A stretch of DNA of 64,000 nucleotides, taken from the NCBI RefSeq assembly GCF_016862455.1, contig NZ_BOMZ01000027.1, positions 62,001-126,000 of the forward strand, read 5' to 3'. The position numbers were made by a program, and so were the translations under genes. Positions 58,801 through 64,000 of the stretch are shown piece after piece. The DNA is from Actinoplanes utahensis (GTDB lineage Bacteria > Actinomycetota > Actinomycetes > Mycobacteriales > Micromonosporaceae). Position 1 is the stretch's first letter; each line of letters begins with the position of its first letter. The notes below the pieces were generated by a model that did no database searches, was not told the DNA's origin, and saw only the letters and a program-made list of their open reading frames with translations.

Positions 58801-61329
58801 CAGCGCGCCGGCTACCGCACCACCCGTGCGAGCGCCACGGCGCTGATGACAGACAGCGACGCCGCCTGGGACGCGCTTCTCGGCGGCCCCACGCCTGTCT
58901 CGGTTCTGGCCTGCGCCGGACTGTTCGGCGCAGGCCCGGGTCTTCCGGCACACGACCTGGACCGGCAGATCGAGGCGGGGTTCCACACCGTCCATGCGGC
59001 CGCACGGGCGCTCGCCCGCGCCCACCGGTCCGGCCCGGTCACCCTGGCCGTCCTCACCAGTTTCGGCGTGGACGTCACCGGCGCCGAACCGGTCAACCCG
59101 GCCACGGCGATGGTCGTGGCACTCGCCCGCAGCATCGAGCAGGAGCTGCCGCAGATTCGGTGCACGGTCCTGGACGTCGGGCCGAACACCGGCGAGCACC
59201 ATCTCAGCGCGGCCCTGGCCGACCTGCGCGAACCGGTGACGGCGTTGCGGGGCAGCGCGGTGTGGACACCGGAGCTGCGGCGGATGTCACCGGAGTCCGG
59301 CGCCAACCCGCCGCGGCTACGCGACAACGGTGTCTATCTGATCACCGGAGGACTCGGCGGGCTGGGGTCGGTGGTGGCGGCGGCCCTGGCCGACTCGGGG
59401 GTACGCCCCCGGATAGCCCTGCTGAGCCGCAGCGAACCGGCAGTGGCCGGCACGACACTGACCGCCCTTGAGGACGCCGGAGCGCAGGTGATGACGGTGA
59501 CCGGTGACGTGGCAGACGCGGCGTCGTTGCGGGCGGCCGTCGCCGCGGTCCACGAACGGTTCGGCCCGATCCACGGCATCGTGCACGCTGCCGGGGTTCC
59601 GGGTGGCGGCCTGCTGCAGCGCCGGTCGCGTACGGAGATCGACAACGTCCTGGCCCCGAAGGTCCGCGGCACGATGAACCTGCTCGACCTTTGCGATGCG
59701 GAGACCGACCCCGACTTCCTGCTGTTGTTCTCCAGCCATGCCGGCCTGGCCGGGATGCTCGGCAACGCCGACTACGCCGCCGCGAACGCGTTCCTCGACG
59801 CTGTCGCCCAGCAGCACGGGCGGGGTCGGCTGCGGGTGTGCTCGGTGGCCTGGCCCGGATGGTCCGACGTGGGGATGTGGGCGCGCTCCGCGGTCGACCT
59901 CGACGCGGTGACGAACGGTCGCCCCGGGCGGGTCGCCGTGCCGGGCCACCAGGCCGCCGCCCCGGCCGGCGGCGCCGCTGAACCGGAGTGGCGCCGCGTC
60001 CTGGACGCCGCCACCCACTGGCTGCTCGACGAGCACCGCTTCGACGGGGTGCCGATGCTGCCCGGTACGGGCTCCCTGGAACTGGTGATCCAAGCAGCGC
60101 TGGATCTGCGACTGCCATCGGCCGGCGCATCGATCGAACTGCGCGAGGCGGTCTTCGTAGCGCCGGTGAACGGTGGCCGGCCGATCGAGGTCGGCGTGGC
60201 GTTCACGCCGAGCGGCGACGAGTTCCGCTTCCGTCTGATGTCGCGGGTCGCCGGTACCGGCACGGCGTGGACCCACCATGTCTCCGGTTACCTGGCATGG
60301 AGTGATCAGCGGCCGGAGCCGGCGCGTCTGGACGAGCTGTTCGGTGGGCACACCGCCGGTGATCCGCTGCCGGCACGGGGCCGGCTGGCGTTCGGGCCCC
60401 GCTGGCAGTCCGTGAGCCGGATGTGGCACGGCAAGGACTCCTATCTGGCCGAGCTGGCCCTGCGCGAACCGTTCCACGGGGACCTCGACGAGCATCCGAT
60501 GCACGCTGCTCTGCTCGACCGCGCCGGCATCGCGATACTGTCCGCGGCGTTCCCGGGCGAACAGAACCAGTACCTACCGTTCTTCTACCGGCGGCTGACC
60601 CGTTTCGGTGCGCTCCCGGCCCGGATCGTGGCGCACGGCCGCCCGCAACCGGATCGGCCGGGCATGCGTTCCCTGGACCTCGATCTGTACGACGCGGACA
60701 CCGGCCGGCTCCTGGTGAAGGTGGAGTCCTACACCACCCGCGAGGTCCGGGTCACTGACTTCGCCCGCCGGCTCAACCCACCAGCCGACAGTGCCCCGCC
60801 GGCCGTCCCGGTGGCCCGCACCGAACACACAGGCGGGGCCGGAGTGGGCGGCGAGGCGCCGGTGAACGGCCCGGCACTGCTGCACCCGCGTGACGGGGCC
60901 GCCGTCTTCCTGACTCTGCTCGCCGGCGAGTTCCCTCCGGTGGTCGTGGTGAATCCACCGGGTGCCTCGCTCGACGTGCGCGGGGTGCCTTGGCTCGACG
61001 AGTCGGCCCCACCGGCACCGGTTCCCCTCGAGGCGGTCACCGCACCACCCATGGCCGTACCGCCGGGCACTCCCGGCCCCGCGGCGTCGGCACCCTCCGG
61101 CGGCGATGTGATCGACATACTGCGCTCGCTGTGGATCGAGGCCCTCGGGGTGGAGGAGGTCGGGCTTGACGACGACTTCTTCGACCTGGGCGGCGACTCG
61201 CTGGTGTCGGTCCAGATCAGCGCACGCCTGCGCCAGCTTTTCCGCATCGAGATCAGTGCCGGCATTCTTTTCGAGGCGAGCACCATCCGTGTGCTGCGCG
61301 AGCGCCTGGCCGAGTTGGGAGTCTCATGA
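55876..61329 (+). CDS. type I PKS, KS-AT-KR-DH-ACP
   Basis: 1817 aa, one module. KS: Cys175 in TACSTG, His in EAHGTAT and NIGHVG. AT: GHSVGE with SHAFHSP, typical for malonyl-CoA; FPGQGNA differs from the usual FPGQGxQ. KR: TGGLGGLG, K in PKVRG, Ser in FSSHAG, Tyr in ADYAAANAF, no LDD. DH: DEHRFDGVPMLPGT and HAALLD, both catalytic residues present. ACP: LGGDSL near residue 1775. No ER domain. ATG at 55876 has GGAGGAG upstream; it follows the previous PKS by 46 bases and overlaps the SDR gene by 4. Confidence 0.9.
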   Translation: MPSSIAIIGMAGRFPGAMDIEAFWHNLTIGQDCITELDDQDLLRRGEYPEYLAHPNYVRRRPCLPAADMFDARCFGMTPREAEIRDPQQRVLLEVAHSALEHAGYDPARYPGAIGMFAGTNINRYRMDHLEQDATIRATVPFLALEIANAPDYVATFLSHRLGLTGPSMTLQTACSTGLTAVRTAAHSLEAGECDMALAGVCSIEMPLDYGYLQMEGSILARDGRPKPFDADADGTNFGSGCGVVLLKPLDAAIADRDTIHAVIRGAALNNDGTRKAGFTAPSIEGQAECIAEAIRQSGVDPRDISYVEAHGTATRLGDPIEVAGLTEAFHRAAGDTELPHGYCSIGSVKSNIGHVGQASGAAGLIKTVLALAREWIPPSINVTRVNPRLMLEDTPFKVATEALPWPRTAGSPRTAGVSSFGIGGTNAHVVLSEAPAPGQPVPTLRRTELIVWSGADAGAADELGRRLAEQAGELDPVGFADAAHTLRVGRTERRVRRALVARDAAHASQALLSGTDVIMPDGPSRQLIFCFPGQGNALRNAGLELYRSEPVFRDHCDEVFGLLRTHIDADLPSMWRADDDVALTDTAIAQPLLFALEYAIARTLIDLGIRPAALIGHSVGELVAATVAGVFSLADGARAVSARATLMRQMPPGAMLAVAAGAAEVKPYLDTTVSLAAVNSARQSVLSGPDPALRAIAEKMRADGIASTPMSTSHAFHSPAMAPAAEEFEAILTGMTLRPPAIPVVSGMTGAPVGDDEAVSAAFWARQLVAPVQFATAVTTALGGGPAFLIETGPGHSLTRLLRADPAVRSGDSLPLPVFDTDSGTPGAFDRLLGRLWVENHPVDLERRDGGTGRRRVPVIGYPYQRRRFWVDRPAAHKPPRDNSMIVDRAGGAGAHRDTVAPGVSPTVTMPDPVAVPAPPAPPAAPSRWSLAALEWTRRRTTPAPLTTRRVEDAHAVLVLPGDRDLAATVRGAFQRAGYRTTRASATALMTDSDAAWDALLGGPTPVSVLACAGLFGAGPGLPAHDLDRQIEAGFHTVHAAARALARAHRSGPVTLAVLTSFGVDVTGAEPVNPATAMVVALARSIEQELPQIRCTVLDVGPNTGEHHLSAALADLREPVTALRGSAVWTPELRRMSPESGANPPRLRDNGVYLITGGLGGLGSVVAAALADSGVRPRIALLSRSEPAVAGTTLTALEDAGAQVMTVTGDVADAASLRAAVAAVHERFGPIHGIVHAAGVPGGGLLQRRSRTEIDNVLAPKVRGTMNLLDLCDAETDPDFLLLFSSHAGLAGMLGNADYAAANAFLDAVAQQHGRGRLRVCSVAWPGWSDVGMWARSAVDLDAVTNGRPGRVAVPGHQAAAPAGGAAEPEWRRVLDAATHWLLDEHRFDGVPMLPGTGSLELVIQAALDLRLPSAGASIELREAVFVAPVNGGRPIEVGVAFTPSGDEFRFRLMSRVAGTGTAWTHHVSGYLAWSDQRPEPARLDELFGGHTAGDPLPARGRLAFGPRWQSVSRMWHGKDSYLAELALREPFHGDLDEHPMHAALLDRAGIAILSAAFPGEQNQYLPFFYRRLTRFGALPARIVAHGRPQPDRPGMRSLDLDLYDADTGRLLVKVESYTTREVRVTDFARRLNPPADSAPPAVPVARTEHTGGAGVGGEAPVNGPALLHPRDGAAVFLTLLAGEFPPVVVVNPPGASLDVRGVPWLDESAPPAPVPLEAVTAPPMAVPPGTPGPAASAPSGGDVIDILRSLWIEALGVEEVGLDDDFFDLGGDSLVSVQISARLRQLFRIEISAGILFEASTIRVLRERLAELGVS

Positions 61330-62156
61330 GCACCATGCCCGCCGCCCTGCACCGGATATACCATCCCGAGTTGCTCGAGGGCGAGGTCGCGGTGATCACC
61401 GGAGGTGGCTCCGGCCTGGGTTACGCCATCGCCCGCGACTTCGTCTCTCTGGGCGCCGAGGTGGTGATCACCTCACGGTCGGCCGACCGGCTCGCGGACG
61501 CGGAGGCGCGGATCAGTGACGAGACCGGGCGGAGCTGCGACAGCGTTCCGTGCGACGTCCGGGACGAGGCCGACGTCAGCCGGCTCCGCGACTACGTACT
61601 GGCCCGGCACAACGGCGCCACGATCATCGTCAACAACGCTGCGGCGAACTTCTTCAATCGCGCCGAGCGAATGACCCGGCGCGCCTTCGACACTGTGGTG
61701 AACACCGACCTATACGGCACGTTCAACGTCACGCGCAGCCTGATACCCGAGATGCTGGCAGCCGGCCGGGGCACCATTCTCAACATCACCGTGCCGATGC
61801 CGGAGGTCGGCTTTCCCGGGTTCGCACATTGCGGCGCGGCCAAGGCCGCCATCGTGTCCCTGACCGCCACCTGGGCGTACGAGTGGGGCCCGCGCGGTAT
61901 CCGGGTCAACGGCATCGCACCGGGACCGGTGCCCACCGAAGGGGTCGCCGCCAATATGCTGGCCGTGGACAACGCCGCCGAGGCCTTCGCCGACCACACC
62001 GGCTTTGTGCCGTTGCGTCGGCTGGGCCGGCCGGAGGACATCGCCGCCGCCGCGGTCTTCCTCTGCTCCCCCGCCTCCTCCTGGGTAACGGGGCAGAACC
62101 TCATCGTCGATGGCGGCGTCTACCTCAACACTCCGGCCACTCCGGGCTCGTTCTGA
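61326..62156 (+). CDS. SDR resembling 2,4-dienoyl-CoA reductase; possible trans-acting reductase
   Basis: 276-aa short-chain dehydrogenase. The cofactor loop TGGGSGLG lies at residues 25-32 and NNAAANF at 103-109. The usual YxxxK is replaced by HCGAAK (His168 to Lys173), followed by AIVSLTATWAYEWGPRGIRVNGIAPGP. That segment closely mirrors 2,4-dienoyl-CoA reductases, which also lack the classical Tyr at that place. Coupled by ATGA to a PKS gene that has KR and DH but no ER, it could reduce a dienoyl-ACP intermediate in trans. NADPH is the expected cofactor. Confidence 0.75.
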   Translation: MSTMPAALHRIYHPELLEGEVAVITGGGSGLGYAIARDFVSLGAEVVITSRSADRLADAEARISDETGRSCDSVPCDVRDEADVSRLRDYVLARHNGATIIVNNAAANFFNRAERMTRRAFDTVVNTDLYGTFNVTRSLIPEMLAAGRGTILNITVPMPEVGFPGFAHCGAAKAAIVSLTATWAYEWGPRGIRVNGIAPGPVPTEGVAANMLAVDNAAEAFADHTGFVPLRRLGRPEDIAAAAVFLCSPASSWVTGQNLIVDGGVYLNTPATPGSF

Positions 62157-62169
62157 GGTTCGCTCCAGA

Positions 62170-62204
62170 CCCGGCAAGCCGATCATGGGGGACGGCTTGC
62201 CGGG
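62170..62204. terminator. strong bidirectional hairpin terminator
   Basis: A perfect 11-bp stem, CCCGGCAAGCC (62170-62180) with GGCTTGCCGGG (62194-62204) and a 13-base loop, lies in the 55-base gap between the convergent SDR and carrier-protein genes. No U-tract. It ends the rightward PKS operon and the leftward operon arriving from the right. Confidence 0.75.
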
Positions 62205-62211
62205 CCGGTCG

Positions 62212-62550
62212 TCAGTGAGTCGGTTCTGCGGTGTCCCTACCGTCCTTCGGCGTGGACCAGTCCAGTTCCTGCCATGGTTGGACACCCGTCCACGCGGGCG
62301 CCCGGGTGATCAGCCCGGCCATCTCCCGTGGAGTCGGGTGATCCAGGATATCGATCAGTTCGATCTCCTTGCCGAGTTCCGCCTGGATCCGGGACCGCAT
62401 GCGGACCGCGGTCAGCGACGACGCCGGCACGTCGAACAGGTGGGTGTCGGCCTCGATCTCCGGCATCTTCAGCAGGCTTCGCCAGAGGTCGACCACCCAC
62501 TGGACCAGTTGTTCGCCGGCTACCGCCGTGTTCGCCTTCTGTTCGTCCAT
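62212..62550 (-). CDS. discrete carrier protein
   Basis: 112-aa phosphopantetheine-binding domain protein with Ser45 in VPASSLTAVRMRSRI (the usual GGDSL is degenerate), then ELGKEIELIDILDHPT, typical helix II-III of NRPS/PKS carriers, and a 30-residue acidic tail. It lies 43 bases downstream of the SDR at 62594 in a leftward operon with a second ACP and an adenylating enzyme. Probably part of a starter or side-chain loading set. Confidence 0.8.
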   Translation of the reverse strand: MDEQKANTAVAGEQLVQWVVDLWRSLLKMPEIEADTHLFDVPASSLTAVRMRSRIQAELGKEIELIDILDHPTPREMAGLITRAPAWTGVQPWQELDWSTPKDGRDTAEPTH

Positions 62551-62593
62551 CTGCTCTCCTCCTCAGCCCGACGTGCCGGCACCTGGGCACCGG

Positions 62594-63310
62594 TCACCAT
62601 TCCAGCGGCTTGCGATCACGGAAGAATCCACCGGTGGGACCGTCCGATGGCAGGGTGGCCAGCCAGACCGGTGTGTCGGCGGCGTCGGCCGGCGAGACTC
62701 CGTACTGCCCGCCCCCCATCTCGGTCCGCACCCGGCCGGGGCAGCAGGAATTGACCAGGATGCCGGCATAGCGCAACTCGTCGGCGAAGATCACGGTGAG
62801 CGCGTTGAGCGCGGTCTTCGACAAGCGGTAGGCGGGAATCCCGGTGCCCAGACTGCCGAACCGGCCCACCCCGCTGGAAACGTTGACGATCCGGCCGTAG
62901 CCACCGGCACGCATGGCGGGCGAGAGGGCCTGGACGAGCCGCCACGCCCCGTAGAGGTTCACCTCCATGGTGCGCCGCACCACGTCGAAGTCGGCGGTCA
63001 TCGCGTCCTGCGCGCCGTCGACGGCGATCGCCGCGTTGTTGACCAGCACGTCGCAGCGCCGGTAACTGCCGTGTATCCAGCGAACGAGGTCCACCACACT
63101 GCGCTCGTCGGCGACATCGAGTTCACGCACGACGACCCGCTCCCCCACCGCGCCCAACTGCTCCCGCGCCTCCAACCCGGCCGACATCGACCGGCTGCCG
63201 AGCACGACCCGCAGGCCCCGCTGCGCCAGCTTCCGGACGATCTCGATGCCGAGGCCGCGGTTTCCGCCGGTGACCACGGCGATACGGGCGTCCGTTCCGG
63301 GTTCAGCCAT
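62594..63310 (-). CDS. short-chain dehydrogenase/reductase (carbonyl-reductase-like)
   Basis: 238-aa classical SDR with all family features: TGGNRGLG (about 15-22), NNAA, VNVSSG and the YRLSK catalytic motif, followed by VNSCCPGRVRTEMGG. Likely NADPH-dependent reduction of a ketone or aldehyde. ATG at 63310; overlaps the upstream ACP by 8 bases. Possible substrate: a group carried by one of the two flanking carrier proteins. Confidence 0.85.
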   Translation of the reverse strand: MAEPGTDARIAVVTGGNRGLGIEIVRKLAQRGLRVVLGSRSMSAGLEAREQLGAVGERVVVRELDVADERSVVDLVRWIHGSYRRCDVLVNNAAIAVDGAQDAMTADFDVVRRTMEVNLYGAWRLVQALSPAMRAGGYGRIVNVSSGVGRFGSLGTGIPAYRLSKTALNALTVIFADELRYAGILVNSCCPGRVRTEMGGGQYGVSPADAADTPVWLATLPSDGPTGGFFRDRKPLEW

Positions 63311-63593
63311 GTCCGGGTGCCTCCGCGGTGAGATGAGCGCTGACGATCCGCCACAGCGTGGCCGGAGACTCCACCGCTTGCGCGGTGATCTCCTCGTCGT
63401 CCAGCAGGATGCCGTAGTGGTCCTCCACCTCGGCGAGCAGTTCGACGACGCCGAACGAGTCGAGGCCGGCAGCGACAAGGTCGAGTTCCGGAACGATCCG
63501 CGTCCGCGGGGGCAGGAGGGGCAGCAAAGGGCGCAGCAGCTTCTCGAAGGAGTCGTCCCAGGGCACGGGCCCGCCGCCGGTGGCGACGGTCAC
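63303..63593 (-). CDS. discrete acyl carrier protein
   Basis: 96-aa ACP with Ser46 in AAGLDSFGV and acidic helix II (LLAEVEDHYGI). It resembles the ACP at 4590 in size and motif. The GTG at 63593 overlaps the stop of the adenylating enzyme (GTGA), the arrangement expected when the enzyme loads this ACP. Confidence 0.85.
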   Translation of the reverse strand: MTVATGGGPVPWDDSFEKLLRPLLPLLPPRTRIVPELDLVAAGLDSFGVVELLAEVEDHYGILLDDEEITAQAVESPATLWRIVSAHLTAEAPGHG

Positions 63594-64000
63594 GGCGCCA
63601 CCGCCTCGAGGGCGCGGAGCGCGTCCCGGTCCACCTTGCCGTTGGCGGTAGTCGGCAGCCGCGGCAGCACGACGCACCGATCCGGCACCTTGGCCGGTTC
63701 GATCCGGCTCGCTACATCGGCCAGCACCTCGGTGGCCTCCCGGTCCGACACGACATACGCCGTCAGAGTGCCGTCTTCGCCCGGCGGTACCACGGCCGCG
63801 GCGGACACCTCGGGCACGTCCAGCAGAACCGCCTCGATCTCGTGCGTGTTCATCCGCACGCCACGTCGCTTGAAGATGTCGTCACGCCGACCGGCGAAGT
63901 ACAGCCGCCCGCCCTCGTCGAGACGGCCGTAGTCGCCGGTACGCAGCATCACGCCCTCCTGCGCCCGCTGATGGAAACGGCCGGCGGTGGCCTCGGGCGA
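63590..64000 (-). CDS. adenylating enzyme (acyl/aminoacyl-ACP ligase), C-terminal part, cut by window edge
   Basis: The last 136 codons of an AMP-forming ligase or adenylation domain: LRTGDYG, then GRRDDIFKRRG with NTHEIE (A8 hinge region) and TTANGKVD, with the A10 lysine. The protein ends just after this domain, so it is a stand-alone enzyme without a fused carrier. The GRxDDxFKxRG form resembles ligases that charge discrete ACPs. Its specificity residues lie outside the window. Its stop overlaps the ACP start. Confidence 0.8.
   Translation of the reverse strand, partial: SPEATAGRFHQRAQEGVMLRTGDYGRLDEGGRLYFAGRRDDIFKRRGVRMNTHEIEAVLLDVPEVSAAAVVPPGEDGTLTAYVVSDREATEVLADVASRIEPAKVPDRCVVLPRLPTTANGKVDRDALRALEAVAP

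Noticed and set aside
36626-62550. MbtH-like protein or phosphopantetheinyl transferase expected with the NRPS/PKS genes
   Set aside because: None was found among short or long frames in the window; they may lie elsewhere in the genome.
1-64000. Mobile elements, tRNA genes, CRISPR arrays or prophage attachment sites
   Set aside because: No transposase or integrase gene, cloverleaf-like sequence, spaced repeat array or flanking direct repeat was noticed by eye.

Overview
The window is very GC-rich DNA. Genes are packed head to tail with 4-base ATGA/GTGA overlaps, GTG starts are frequent, and TTA codons are rare. This points to a filamentous actinomycete (Streptomyces- or Micromonosporaceae-like; the genus cannot be read from the sequence). 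Nearly all of the window looks like one large secondary-metabolite region that runs off the right edge and possibly the left. No tRNA, rRNA, CRISPR array or insertion sequence was seen.

Layout. (1) 1-6.8 kb: a transglutaminase-like protein, two ABC-2-type permeases, a HAD/ADP-ribosylglycohydrolase fusion, a small acyl carrier protein, a histidine phosphatase and the ABC ATPase that probably serves the permeases. (2) 6.8-16.6 kb: a leftward operon of ten tightly coupled genes with an unusual enzyme set: NTP_transf_5-type nucleotidyltransferase, beta-hydroxyacid dehydrogenase, CofE-like ligase, 2-hydroxyacid dehydrogenase, amidohydrolase, HPr-kinase-like protein, small P-loop kinase, formyltransferase, ThyX-like flavoprotein and an unrecognised 508-aa protein. 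(3) 16.8-22.6 kb: a CDP-hexose-type sugar cassette (cytidylyltransferase, 4,6-dehydratase-like SDR, 3,5-epimerase-like cupin, second SDR), a HAD phosphatase and a second NTP_transf_5 protein. (4) 22.8-28.2 kb: a rightward four-gene operon with a third NTP_transf_5 protein, a membrane GT2 glycosyltransferase, a HelD/HelR-type RNA polymerase-recycling ATPase and a cupin-like protein. (5) 28.2-36.6 kb: acyl-CoA-dehydrogenase-like enzyme, fold-III PLP decarboxylase, metallophosphoesterase, an atypical LuxR-type regulator diverging from a 1020-aa SARP/AfsR-type regulator, and a luciferase-like monooxygenase. (6) 36.6-62.2 kb: the assembly line. A leftward operon encodes NRPS (C-A-PCP), type II thioesterase with a cysteine nucleophile, NRPS (C-A-PCP), free carrier protein, PKS and thioesterase. 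A divergent rightward operon encodes two PKS proteins and a dienoyl-reductase-like SDR. (7) 62.2-64 kb: a carrier protein, an SDR, a second small ACP and the C-terminus of an adenylating enzyme cut by the window edge.

How they may work together (inference). Both adenylation domains carry the same glycine-type code. All three PKS proteins have the uncommon order KS-AT-KR-DH-ACP. The product should therefore be a peptide-polyketide hybrid with two glycine-like units and up to three ketide extensions reduced to alkenes, some possibly reduced further by the SDR at 61326. It would be released by the stand-alone thioesterase at 36626, decorated with a CDP-derived sugar and with groups made by the 6.8-16.6 kb operon, and exported by the ABC system. 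Candidate self-protection is the HelR-like protein. In-frame TTA codons in both regulators, in the first NRPS gene and in the HAD-ARH gene predict bldA-type developmental control.
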